Below are positions 1 through 7,868 of a DNA stretch of 64,000 nucleotides, piece by piece. Positions within the stretch are counted from its first letter, which is position 1, and every line of letters starts with the position of its first letter. Both the position numbers and the translations under genes were made by a program. The DNA is from Desulfobacterales bacterium (lineage in GTDB: Bacteria > Desulfobacterota > Desulfobacteria > Desulfobacterales > JAFDDL01): the NCBI GenBank assembly GCA_034003325.1, contig JAVEYW010000019.1, forward strand, positions 25,712 to 89,711, read 5' to 3'. Below the pieces are notes generated by a model, which was given only the letters and a program-made list of their open reading frames with translations, ran no database searches and had not been told where the DNA came from.

Positions 1-1707
1 CTGGGGCCGGACGGCATTATAGAGGGGCAATATGTTGAGCTGACCCGGGAACTTGTAGACAACTATCGGAATATCGGCGGATTCACGATGATAAAAACCG
101 GGCGAACCAAAATAGATACCCCTAAAAAAATGGCGCTTTCCAGGGAGACCTGCAAACGACTCGGTCTGGATGCCCTGGTGGTCGTGGGAGGGGATGACTC
201 CAACACAAATGCCGCCTTTCTGGCACAGGAAATGTTCGATGATCATATTCAGGTCATCGGTGTCCCCAAAACCATTGACGGGGATATTCAAGTACGGGAC
301 GCGACCGGCAAAACCCTTTGCGCCATGTCTTTTGGCTTCCACACGGCCGCGCGCGGGTTTGCCCTCGAAATCAGCAATCTCTGCACGGACTGCAGCTCGG
401 ACGTTAAATATTGGCACATCTGCAAAGTGATGGGACGGGTGGCCAGCCACCTGGCCCTGGAAGTCGCCTTGCAAACCCATGCCAATATCACCCTCATCGG
501 CGAAGATCTTTGCGATTATGTGGATCACAGACGGCTAAGCAAGGCTGACCCCACCCATAGCGACATCGATTACAGCGCCTATGGTATGACCTTGCGACAT
601 CTTTCCCGGGTCGTATGCGACGGCATCGTTCGAAGGGCCGCAGCCGGAAAAAACTACGGCGTTATCGTCATCCCCGAGGGGGTTCTGGAATTTATCAATG
701 AAATTCAGGTTTTTATTATCAAGCTCAACATGATCATCGCGGAATATAACCATACTCACGACAAGGATTTTCACACCACCTTCCTCCTGTTGGAGGAAAA
801 GCTGGACTATTTACGGCGGCTGGGCCGGGATATTCGCGGAGAAAGCGCCCGCGGCATATGGAACAGCCGGGATGACGAATTATTCAATGATCTGCCCCAG
901 TTTTTTCAGGAAGGCCTCTTAACGGAGCGCGACAGTCACGGCAATTTCCAGTTTTCCCTGGTTGAAACCGATAAGGTTCTGATGGGCCTGGTCACGGACT
1001 ATTTGAATATTTTAAAGGAAAAAGGGGAATATAAGATCGGCATTCATAGGGCATACTATGAGGAAACATTGAAAAAAGGCGGTTTGGACCCAGACTTTTT
1101 CGGTCCCATTCTGTTTAAAAATTATCCGAATGCCGATTACTACATCGTAAAGCCGGACATCATCTCTCAAAAAACCCTGAAGCAGGCGATCGTCAAGGGC
1201 CAAGCCATTAAAGAAGCGCAGGACACACCGGCGGCAATCGCTAAAATTTACACCGCCTCCGTGCCTAAATTTAAAACACAGTCTCATTTCTACGGGTACG
1301 ACGGCCGCGGCAGTGATCCGACCCGGTTTGACTGCATTTATACGTATAATCTGGGGCTAACCGTATTCAGCCTGATCGCCAACGGCGCCACCGGCCAGAT
1401 GGCGGCCATTCAGAATCTGGAAAAAGATTTTTCACAATGGGAACCCATCGGCATTCCCATCGCGCCATTGATGCATTTGGAAGAACGGCAGGGAAAGCTT
1501 TCCCTGGTGATCGAAAAAAGTTTGGTGGATATTCATTCCCCGGCCTTTCAGGTCGTCAAAGCCTTTCGGGAAAAATGGCTCGCGGCATCTCACGGGGATG
1601 ATGACTACAGGCACCCCGGACCGATCCGTTTTACCGGAATGAGTGAAGAAGACCGGCCCATCACCCTGATGCTCAATGATCTGTGGAACGGCCGGAACAC
1701 CGAATAA
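1..1707 (+). CDS. pfp: Pyrophosphate-dependent 6-phosphofructokinase (5' partial)
   Basis: Phosphorylates fructose 6-phosphate reversibly using PPi (glycolysis/gluconeogenesis). The reading frame is open from base 1, so the gene begins outside the window; the first internal ATG is at 88. Counted from that ATG, GGDDSNTNAA lies near residue 34 and PKTIDGD near residue 61. In this superfamily an Asp in the GGDDS motif, in place of Gly, marks PPi rather than ATP use. GRVASHLALEVA and IPEGV are further PFK signatures. The C-terminus is intact, and the length of at least 568 residues fits the long plant-like PPi-PFK clade. Downstream lie two hairpins, then the convergent hemB. Confidence 0.93.
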   Translation: MGPDGIIEGQYVELTRELVDNYRNIGGFTMIKTGRTKIDTPKKMALSRETCKRLGLDALVVVGGDDSNTNAAFLAQEMFDDHIQVIGVPKTIDGDIQVRDATGKTLCAMSFGFHTAARGFALEISNLCTDCSSDVKYWHICKVMGRVASHLALEVALQTHANITLIGEDLCDYVDHRRLSKADPTHSDIDYSAYGMTLRHLSRVVCDGIVRRAAAGKNYGVIVIPEGVLEFINEIQVFIIKLNMIIAEYNHTHDKDFHTTFLLLEEKLDYLRRLGRDIRGESARGIWNSRDDELFNDLPQFFQEGLLTERDSHGNFQFSLVETDKVLMGLVTDYLNILKEKGEYKIGIHRAYYEETLKKGGLDPDFFGPILFKNYPNADYYIVKPDIISQKTLKQAIVKGQAIKEAQDTPAAIAKIYTASVPKFKTQSHFYGYDGRGSDPTRFDCIYTYNLGLTVFSLIANGATGQMAAIQNLEKDFSQWEPIGIPIAPLMHLEERQGKLSLVIEKSLVDIHSPAFQVVKAFREKWLAASHGDDDYRHPGPIRFTGMSEEDRPITLMLNDLWNGRNTE

Positions 1708-1726
1708 GTCTCTTCACAAAAGCGCC

Positions 1727-1812
1727 CGCCACGCCCTTGACGGCGTGGCGCAAGAGCACGCCTTAAGACAAATACTTTTGAAGGCGGTGCTCAGCTTGTT
1801 CGTCTTTTTTTG
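1727..1812 (+). terminator. Paired hairpins after pfp
   Basis: A perfect 9-bp stem CGCCACGCC/GGCGTGGCG (1727-1735 with 1742-1750) is followed by a second, bulged stem GAGCAC..GTGCTC (1754-1762 with 1783-1792) and a T-rich run near 1805. It lies 20 bases after the pfp stop, between convergent genes. It is probably the transcription end of pfp, though the T-run is not directly adjacent to the stem. Confidence 0.5.
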
Positions 1813-1865
1813 TCATGGGGATCGGCAAAAAGTTTTCCTCTCAGGCGGTATCGGTCTTATCTGGT

Positions 1866-2840
1866 TCAACCATGAAGGGCCTTGACGGCATCCATGGCAA
1901 AATAGGTTAAAATGATGTCCGCCCCGGCCCGCTTGATGGCGGTCAGCGTTTCTAGCATCACGCGTTTTCCGTCAAGCCATCCCATCTGCTCGGCCGCCTT
2001 GATCATGGCAAACTCTCCGCTCACGTTATAAGCGGCCACCGGCAAATCAATTTCCTGGCGAATGCGATAAATCACATCTAGATAGGCCAATGCCGGTTTT
2101 ATCATAATAATATCAGCCCCCTCCTCAATATCCAGGGTCACCTCTCGAATCGCTTCCAAGGCGTTGGCTGGGTCCATCTGATAGGTGCGCCGATCACCAA
2201 ATTTGGGTGCGGAACCGGCCGCTTCCCGAAAGGGCCCGTAATAGGCGGAACAATATTTTGCCGCATAGGACATAATCGGAATATGACTGAAATGATTGTC
2301 ATCGAGCGCTTCTCGAATTTCAGCCACCCGGCCGTCCATCATGTCCGAGGGCGCCACCATGTCCGCGCCCGCCTTGACATGGGACACCGCCGTACGGGCC
2401 AGCAGATCAAGGGTTGCATCATTGTCGATGACCTCGCCGTCCAGGCATCCGCAGTGACCATGCTCCGTATAGTGGCAAAGGCATACATCTGTAATTACGG
2501 CCAAATCAGGCACCTTTGACTTAACGGCGCGAACCGCTTTTTGCACGACACCGTCACTTCGGTACGCTTCGGTACCCAGGGCGTCTTTTTTGCCAGGAAT
2601 GCCGAAAATCATTACCCCGGGAATTCCAAGATCCCGTGCCTCCTTGCAGACCTTGACCAAGTGATCCGGGGAAAGGTGAAAATTGCCGGGCATCGAGGGG
2701 ATCGGCTTTTTCACGTCCTTCCCCTCAACGGCAAAAAGGGGCAAAATGAAATTATCGGGGGTCAGCACCGTTTCCCGTATCATTTTTCGAAAGGATTCAT
2801 TTTGGCGCAATCGTCGTGGCCGATAATCCGGAAAGAGCAT
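1866..2840 (-). CDS. hemB: Delta-aminolevulinic acid dehydratase (porphobilinogen synthase)
   Basis: Condenses two 5-aminolevulinate molecules to porphobilinogen in tetrapyrrole synthesis (heme, siroheme, cobalamin); cytoplasmic. The 324 residues match the family length. The start is supported by AAGGAG upstream of the ATG at 2840. Visible motifs are the metal-site segment CLCHYTEHGHCGC near residue 120, of the cysteine-rich zinc type, the APSDMMDGRV segment, and MIKPALAYLD holding the Schiff-base lysine. The ClpX-like ATPase gene ends 104 bases upstream on the same strand, so the two may be co-transcribed. Confidence 0.97.
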   Translation of the reverse strand: MLFPDYRPRRLRQNESFRKMIRETVLTPDNFILPLFAVEGKDVKKPIPSMPGNFHLSPDHLVKVCKEARDLGIPGVMIFGIPGKKDALGTEAYRSDGVVQKAVRAVKSKVPDLAVITDVCLCHYTEHGHCGCLDGEVIDNDATLDLLARTAVSHVKAGADMVAPSDMMDGRVAEIREALDDNHFSHIPIMSYAAKYCSAYYGPFREAAGSAPKFGDRRTYQMDPANALEAIREVTLDIEEGADIIMIKPALAYLDVIYRIRQEIDLPVAAYNVSGEFAMIKAAEQMGWLDGKRVMLETLTAIKRAGADIILTYFAMDAVKALHG

Positions 2841-2944
2841 TTGGTTCTCCTTGTTTTTTTTATTCTTTTGTATCCTGCAGCTTACTGCTCATCGCCTGGC
2901 GAATGAGCCGGTTTAAGGCTTCCTCCGGATTCAGGAGCGCCTCC

Positions 2945-4630
2945 CTATTGATAAACAGTCTGTTTTTTTCCGGTTTTTTCAACCAAAAGCTTGGCGCCGT
3001 CTTCAAAATCATGGGAGAGCTTTTCCCAAATCGCCTCCATCGGCATATCCTTTTCGACGATCTGCGCGATAATATAATCCACCGCGTCTTCCTCAAGAAC
3101 GATATTGGTGTCATGCTGTTTGTAAAACCGAAGCTCGATATTTTTTATTTCCTCGTAATACGTTTTAATCTTTTTCACCGCGGCTTCAATATCAATAATA
3201 TGCCCGGCATAATAGTCGGCGATGGATCCCATCCGGGAAGGCGTCAGCGTAAACCGGTATTTCCCGGACCAGTTTTCCCGGTTCTGTTCCAGATACGTCA
3301 TCAACGCCTGTTTGTTTTCCTGAACGATTTTCTCAAATGCCGCCAATTGGCTGTCACTGCCGGGATTATCGCTAAGCTCTTGAAGAAATTTTTCAGGCGC
3401 TTTGATAATATCGATCGTCGCCGGAAACTTACGCAATTTCGTGGACGGCAGCTTCGTTTCAAAGGGCAGCATCGCGCTTTCGACGGCGCTGACCAAGCCC
3501 CGGGCGCCCGTATTTTCCTCATAGGCAATAGCCGCCAATTTTTGCAGCAGCTGGTCTTCCATCTCCAACTCAATACCGTAGGAAGCAAAATCCAGCCGTT
3601 TCCCTAACATTACGGGATTGTTCGGATTTTTCAAAATATCATAGAGATCTTTCTCTGTGAGCCGCTCAAAAACAGCGCGTACGGGCAACCGCCCCACAAA
3701 CTCGGACTCGAAACCGAAGTCTATCAGGTCTTCAGATTTCAGATGCTTTAAAATATCCGACTTGTCCTGAAGTTTGTTGATTCTGGCGCCAAACCCGATC
3801 CCCTGATTCAACAGGCGTTTTGAAATGATATCCGATAGATCGTTGAACGCCCCGCTCATAATAAACAAAATATTTTTGGTATTAACGGTGGCCTTCTCCC
3901 GCTTTCCCGTTTTCCGGAACCGCTCCACCTCCTGAATCATGGAAACCGGATCATGGGGCACCTTTAAATCAACATCCGTTTCCTCCATCGGTTTCAGCAA
4001 CGCCCGTTGCACGCCGGTCCTGGAAACATCCGCGCCGACGATATTCCGGCTGGAAGCGATTTTGTCAATTTCATCGATATAGATGATCCCGCACTGGGCC
4101 AACTCGATATCGTCGTTGGCTTCCCGCACAAGATCCCGAACCAGATCCTCCACATCACCACCGACGTATCCGGTTTCGCTGAACTTGGTGGCATCCCCCT
4201 TTACGAACGGAACCCCTATTTTCTTGGCGATCAGCTTGATCATATAGGTTTTTCCGACACCGGTCGGACCAACCATCAACACATTATTCTTGATGTTACC
4301 GACCATTTCAAAGGCTTTTTCGGATTGCCCCTGCAAATGCTTGATGCGATTGAAATGCGTGCAAATTTTGGTAGCCAGTACGGCTTTGGCATAATCCTGC
4401 TTGATAATGTACTGATCGAGGTAATGCACCAGTTCTTCCGGTTTCAGGTCAAAATTTATTTTTTCTTCCTTTTTAACCGGTTTTTCCGTCATGTCGGTCA
4501 TTGCCTCTTTGGGCAGCGTAAAGGGGGATATGATTTTCACATTCTCACCAAACCGTTTGGATAGAAAGCTACTGATTTCCTTCTCGATCTCTGAGGGGGA
4601 CGGTGTGTTCTTTTCACTATAAGGTTTCAT
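2945..4630 (-). CDS. ClpX-like AAA+ ATPase lacking the zinc-binding domain
   Basis: AAA+ unfoldase related to ClpX. Walker A is GPTGVGKT, Walker B is IIYIDEIDK, the pore loop GYVG is present, and sensor 2 reads TGARGL. GIGFGA matches the IGF loop by which ClpX docks on ClpP, so partnership with ClpP is plausible. The N-terminal Cys4 zinc domain of classical ClpX is absent and replaced by about 60 unrelated residues. The C-terminus extends well beyond ClpX (about 561 versus 424 residues) with a predicted helical tail. The ATG at 4630 is preferred because AGG lies just upstream; an in-frame ATG at 4654 has no ribosome site. Substrates are unknown. Confidence 0.85.
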   Translation of the reverse strand: MKPYSEKNTPSPSEIEKEISSFLSKRFGENVKIISPFTLPKEAMTDMTEKPVKKEEKINFDLKPEELVHYLDQYIIKQDYAKAVLATKICTHFNRIKHLQGQSEKAFEMVGNIKNNVLMVGPTGVGKTYMIKLIAKKIGVPFVKGDATKFSETGYVGGDVEDLVRDLVREANDDIELAQCGIIYIDEIDKIASSRNIVGADVSRTGVQRALLKPMEETDVDLKVPHDPVSMIQEVERFRKTGKREKATVNTKNILFIMSGAFNDLSDIISKRLLNQGIGFGARINKLQDKSDILKHLKSEDLIDFGFESEFVGRLPVRAVFERLTEKDLYDILKNPNNPVMLGKRLDFASYGIELEMEDQLLQKLAAIAYEENTGARGLVSAVESAMLPFETKLPSTKLRKFPATIDIIKAPEKFLQELSDNPGSDSQLAAFEKIVQENKQALMTYLEQNRENWSGKYRFTLTPSRMGSIADYYAGHIIDIEAAVKKIKTYYEEIKNIELRFYKQHDTNIVLEEDAVDYIIAQIVEKDMPMEAIWEKLSHDFEDGAKLLVEKTGKKQTVYQ

Positions 4631-4672
4631 AATGCCTATATATACCCATATCATTGAATTAATTCAAACAAG

Positions 4673-4710
4673 CCGCCGAACCGCCCGCTACCGCAAGGGC
4701 GGTCCGGCGG
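4673..4710 (-). terminator. GC-rich hairpin downstream of hsp20
   Basis: CCGCCG and ACCGCCC (4673-4686) pair with GGGCGGT and CGGCGG (4697-4710) around a 10-base loop, with a single-base bulge. It lies between hsp20 and the ClpX-like gene, both on the minus strand, so it probably ends hsp20 transcription. The following minus-strand sequence is only moderately T-rich. Confidence 0.45.
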
Positions 4711-4759
4711 CGGACTGTCATCACCTGCGCGCATTCAGCCCGCAACGCGAACGCGGCAA

Positions 4760-5062
4760 CTATTCTATCGCAACCATTACGGCATTCTCCATGGGATCTT
4801 TAAACGGCACCGTAATTTTCAATAAGCCGTTCTCGTAAGTCGATTTTGCCTTTTCTGCACGAACCGGACAGCAAAAACCCGAAGCAGCCACATATTCAAA
4901 ATCATCCCGCGGTGCGGAAAGGCTGAAACTGTCATCCAGCATCCGTAAGGTGATATCCTCTTTTTTTACCCCGGGAATTGCGATCTCAATGCTCAATGCC
5001 GATTGGTCGTCATGTACAAACGTACAAATCTCCGGAGCAACCCTATTTCTATCATCAGCCAT
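4760..5062 (-). CDS. Small heat shock protein (Hsp20/alpha-crystallin)
   Basis: ATP-independent holdase chaperone. The 100 residues comprise little more than the alpha-crystallin domain: the segment [18 protein letters not shown], a middle part, and the C-terminal [12 protein letters not shown] strand that contains the family's G-x-L motif. Start choice: an AGGAGGTGA ribosome site (about 5069-5077 on the plus strand) lies directly upstream of the ATG at 5062, whereas the longer frame to 5149 has no support. The flexible N- and C-terminal tails are very short, which is unusual for oligomer-forming members. Two cysteines (FCCPV) sit in the middle. Confidence 0.87.
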   Translation of the reverse strand: MADDRNRVAPEICTFVHDDQSALSIEIAIPGVKKEDITLRMLDDSFSLSAPRDDFEYVAASGFCCPVRAEKAKSTYENGLLKITVPFKDPMENAVMVAIE

Positions 5063-5265
5063 GTTGCTCACCTCCTTTCCCATAGTGACAACTGGCAATA
5101 CGCCAAAGATTCCCCCTGTTCTTTCAATTTTCAACCAATAATGGGGCATCTCGTGACTGATAACATAATACGAAGGGTCGTAAAGGCAAGCCTGTTGGGG
5201 GCTATTTAATTGATTTAGTACTTATTTTTTTTGTGACCGCCCCCCATGCGGGGTGTGTTTCGTTC

Positions 5266-5622
5266 TTAAAAAGATGAACCTGCCGTAACATGACGAAACA
5301 TAAAAAAGGCGGCACACGCCAGACAAACACTGGCCCACAGATAATCCCATGTCAACGGTTGTTTCATATAAAAAAAACAAAATCCGCCGAATACGATCAT
5401 GGTGAGTACTTCCTGAATGACCTTGAGCTGCACCAGTGAAAAGTAAGCACTTCCCATGCGGTTGGCCGGCACTTGCAGGCAGTATTCAAAAAAAGCGATG
5501 CCCCAACTGATCAGAATCACCAGCAGAAGGGACTTGGCCCGCATGTCTTTCAAATGTCCGTACCAGGCATAGGTCATAAATAAATTTGAAATAAGCAGCA
5601 GGACTATCGGCGCCAACCGCAT
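5266..5622 (-). CDS. DUF486/DMT-type membrane protein
   Basis: Small integral membrane protein of the DUF486 family (drug/metabolite-transporter fold, half-size). Four hydrophobic segments are visible. Conserved blocks are NLFMTYAWYGHL, SWGIAFFEYCLQVPANRMGS, QLKVIQEVLTMIVF and the terminal DYLWASVCL. Function is unknown; half-size DMT proteins usually work as dimers. The ATG at 5622 (MRLAPI) gives the usual family length; an upstream ATG at 5637 would add five residues. Downstream is a CCCC/GGGG hairpin near 5236-5252. Confidence 0.85.
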   Translation of the reverse strand: MRLAPIVLLLISNLFMTYAWYGHLKDMRAKSLLLVILISWGIAFFEYCLQVPANRMGSAYFSLVQLKVIQEVLTMIVFGGFCFFYMKQPLTWDYLWASVCLACAAFFMFRHVTAGSSF

Positions 5623-5745
5623 ACTGTAACACTCCATTCCTCAGGGAATAAAAAATGCATCCCGCCGGCACACCGCATCGGCGGAAAAAAAAGGGCATTT
5701 CACCGAAATTCAATGAAATACCCTTTATCCATCAGGAATTATTTT

Positions 5746-5946
5746 TTATTCTTCAGTCACATTGACTGCGGAAGGCCCTTTCTTGCCCTGCTCGATGTCA
5801 AATGTAACCCGGGCACCTTCTTTGAGAGTTTTGAACCCACTCGAATTAATCCCCGAATGATGGACGAATACATCCGGTCCATTCTCCTGCTCAATAAAGC
5901 CAAACCCTTTTTTGTCGCTAAACCATTTTACAATTCCTTTTGCCAT
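5746..5946 (-). CDS. Cold-shock domain protein (CspA family)
   Basis: Single-stranded nucleic-acid-binding OB-fold protein of 66 residues, the standard length. RNP1 is KGFGFI and RNP2 is VFVHH; the N-terminus [15 protein letters not shown] is canonical. It probably acts as an RNA chaperone in cold or growth-phase adaptation. GGGGAGAG lies seven bases before the ATG. Upstream is a long AT-rich non-coding stretch that could hold a structured 5' leader, as in other csp genes. Confidence 0.95.
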   Translation of the reverse strand: MAKGIVKWFSDKKGFGFIEQENGPDVFVHHSGINSSGFKTLKEGARVTFDIEQGKKGPSAVNVTEE

Positions 5947-6300
5947 CTTGCTCTCCCCTTTTGATAAAAATCCTCAATTGTTAAATCTCAACTTCTAACC
6001 TAATATGAAATTAAAAATGTTTGTCAATAAAATAAAACCGGTTAAACCCTGCCGCGAAAGACTGAACCTCTGGTTGCCGAGGGCTTCTTAACTCACCACA
6101 AAACGTTAAAATCAAATATATATTATTTTTTCAAATAATTAAGAAGTATTCCCGATGCAGTTGTTTTTTCAAAAAGACAGGGATGGGTATTTTTACCCAA
6201 TTTGATGAATTTAAAAATAATGAACACCCCCCATGCTCTATTTTTGTATCTTTCATCCAAAAATAAGCTTACGTCCCTTTTTAGGGCGGAGATCAAAGTG

Positions 6301-6480
6301 AAACGGCTGAACCGAATTAACGGATCAGCCGTTTGGAGGAGAAGGATTTAGCCGGTTGCGCCCAAACAACCGGCTAAAAGGAGGAGAACAGATGAATTAT
6401 TTTGTCTGTTTGATGAGAGTTAGTGCAATAAATTTGCCAAATCAGCATAGATCGCCCTGATTTCTCCTCATTATTTTTTA
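6301..6480 (+). ncRNA. Candidate structured RNA or leader: two tandem hairpins each followed by GGAGGAGAA
   Basis: Hairpin A pairs AAACGGCTGA (6301-6310) with TCAGCCGTTT (6325-6334), extended inside by CCG/CGG. Hairpin B pairs TTAGCCGGTTG (6348-6358) with its perfect complement (6367-6377). Each is followed at once by GGAGGAGAA (from 6335 and 6380). Downstream TTCTCCTC (6462-6469) can pair with either purine tract and is followed by ATTATTTTTT, so it could form a terminator or sequester a ribosome site. The plus orientation is inferred from the T-run. It matches no RNA family I can name; a translation regulator or a GGA-rich protein-sponge RNA are possibilities. Confidence 0.45.
6392..6460 (+). 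CDS. Possible 22-residue leader peptide
   Basis: An ATG stands five bases after a strong AAGGAGGAG site and opens a 22-codon frame (MNYFVCLMRVSAINLPNQHR and two more residues) ending in TGA at 6460. The ribosome site is part of the candidate structured RNA, and the anti-Shine-Dalgarno TTCTCCTC begins just after the stop. This arrangement resembles an attenuator peptide, but no obvious regulated gene follows for about 500 bases. Confidence 0.3.
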   Translation: MNYFVCLMRVSAINLPNQHRSP

Positions 6481-6859
6481 ACCATATGTTTTTATATTAT
6501 ATTATATTTTTATCGCGTTAGCTACGCAAACGATTTATCGCAGGGAGCCTGATCCGGCGCCTTTTCCAGTTCAATATTTTAAATTCAAAATCAGACCGTT
6601 TTAATATTATTTTACAATATTTACAGCATATTAACAAATTTTTCCGAGCGTTCAAAATTTTAAACCATGCGCGTGCATTCGCATAATGGCGGATAACTGA
6701 TTTATATGATTTGGTTTCTATGGTTTATTCCTGTGAACTTGTTTTTCCGACGTCCGCTTTGAATTCGAGGGTTTATTCCGTGCAAAACCCTGTGAAAGGA
6801 AACGGTTGAATTCGGGTATTGCCCAACGTAGCGTTTTTCGGCATAATTAAAAAGATTAA

Positions 6860-6916
6860 GTAACTGCTCAGTATCCAGGAGACAGTATTCAGAATTCTGT
6901 GTTCCTGAGTAGTTAC
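6860..6916. repeat. 57-bp palindromic dispersed repeat, copy 1
   Basis: The ends GTAACTGCTCAG and CTGAGTAGTTAC are inverted complements with one mismatch, and a central CAGAATTCTG palindrome lies inside. It is identical at 53 of 57 positions to the copy at 21019-21075. It lies 45 bases before the GGDEF gene. Confidence 0.85.
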
Positions 6917-6961
6917 AAAATTAAGTGATAATCAAATTCGCTGGAGTGTTTACCCAAGAAC

Positions 6962-7690
6962 ATGACAACCAATCGGCTTTTTAAAAAAATCATTCTCTTT
7001 GAATATATTGGATTTGGCGTTGTCATTCTGGTTTTGTGGCTGAATGAAATATTGGATGTGCCCGCCTTCCTTCCCGGTGGTCACCCCACACCGATAAATT
7101 TTACGGAAAGTCTTTTCGAAACCGCTGTCATTTTGCTGCTGTCAATATTCGTTATCTGGGCAACCAGGGATATTCTTTGTAGAATCGAGCACATAGCCAT
7201 GTATGACCCGCTGACCGATTTGATGAATCGGCGGTTTCTGATGGAATATTTAAAACACAAGGTGATGAAAGCCTCCCGATCAAAGCGGCCTTTTTCGATC
7301 ATCCTCTGCGACATCGACGATTTCAAAAAGATAAATGATCGCTTTGGTCATGAAACCGGCGACTTCGTTTTACAACAAATAGCCAATATTCTTAAGGAAA
7401 TAACACGCCCACAGGATTTAACCAGCCGGTGGGGAGGAGAAGAATTCCTGATTTTTCTGCCGGACATGTCCTCAGGGAATGCCGGCGACACGGCGGAAAG
7501 ACTTCGGGAAAGGATTGACGGGCACATTTTTTCATTCGACGAAATAGAAATTAAGGTCACCATGAGTTTCGGCGTCTCCGATCACTTCTACGGCGATACG
7601 GGATCAGCAGAATGTATTCGGGAGGCCGATAAAAACCTGTATGAGGCAAAAAGACAGGGGAAAAATCGGGTCGTAAAAAGCGCTGAGTAA
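6962..7690 (+). CDS. Membrane-anchored diguanylate cyclase (GGDEF)
   Basis: Makes cyclic di-GMP from two GTP. Two transmembrane helices (about residues 8-27 and 53-70) flank a short periplasmic loop, then a GGDEF domain fills residues 80-240. The active site reads RWGGEEF, a catalytically competent variant. RPQD stands five residues before it and fits the inhibitory I-site RxxD, so product inhibition is expected. DIDDFKKINDRFGH carries metal- and substrate-binding residues. No dedicated sensor domain is visible beyond the short loop. The Shine-Dalgarno is weak. The 57-bp repeat lies just upstream. Confidence 0.93.
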   Translation: MTTNRLFKKIILFEYIGFGVVILVLWLNEILDVPAFLPGGHPTPINFTESLFETAVILLLSIFVIWATRDILCRIEHIAMYDPLTDLMNRRFLMEYLKHKVMKASRSKRPFSIILCDIDDFKKINDRFGHETGDFVLQQIANILKEITRPQDLTSRWGGEEFLIFLPDMSSGNAGDTAERLRERIDGHIFSFDEIEIKVTMSFGVSDHFYGDTGSAECIREADKNLYEAKRQGKNRVVKSAE

Positions 7691-7757
7691 AAGGCGGTGG
7701 TATTCCGAAACTGCCCCAACTGCAACAATCACCGCTTATCACCGGTCTCTTCTTTAG

Positions 7758-7868
7758 GCCCTTTACCAGAAACATGCACGCCTTTGCGTGTATGTTCGCC
7801 GAAGGTGAAAGATGGCTTTTATGCATCCCAGCATCCCAGCATTCCAGCATCCGGCTTTTCCGGATTAG
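7758..7868 (+). repeat. GCATCCCA-hairpin dispersed repeat, copy R1
   Basis: Full-length copy. The 5' part CCCTTTACCAGAAACATGCA leads into an ATGCACG/CGTGTAT hairpin; then come GAAGGTG, four 8-bp units (GCATCCCA, GCATCCCA, GCATTCCA, GCATCCGG) and a CCGGC/CCGG hairpin ending TTAGG. It extends into the 3' end of the leftward pseudouridine synthase gene and encodes its last residues. Confidence 0.85.

Larger units (their letters stand above)
5947..6961. other. About 1-kb AT-rich intergenic region
   Basis: No gene of normal size is seen. It separates the leftward cold-shock gene from the rightward GGDEF gene. It holds the tandem-hairpin element (6301-6480), a 22-codon ORF (6392-6460) and one 57-bp palindromic repeat (6860-6916). 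Bases 6500-6850 are AT-rich with no structure I can name apart from two similar GGTTTATTCC-containing stretches near 6720 and 6770. Confidence 0.7.

Noticed and set aside
2816..3607. 263-codon plus-strand frame over the ClpX-like and hemB genes
   Set aside because: Shadow frame; the minus-strand proteins are well supported by motifs.
7822..7860. CRISPR array from repeated GCATCCCA units
   Set aside because: Units are contiguous 8-mers without spacers and no cas genes are present.
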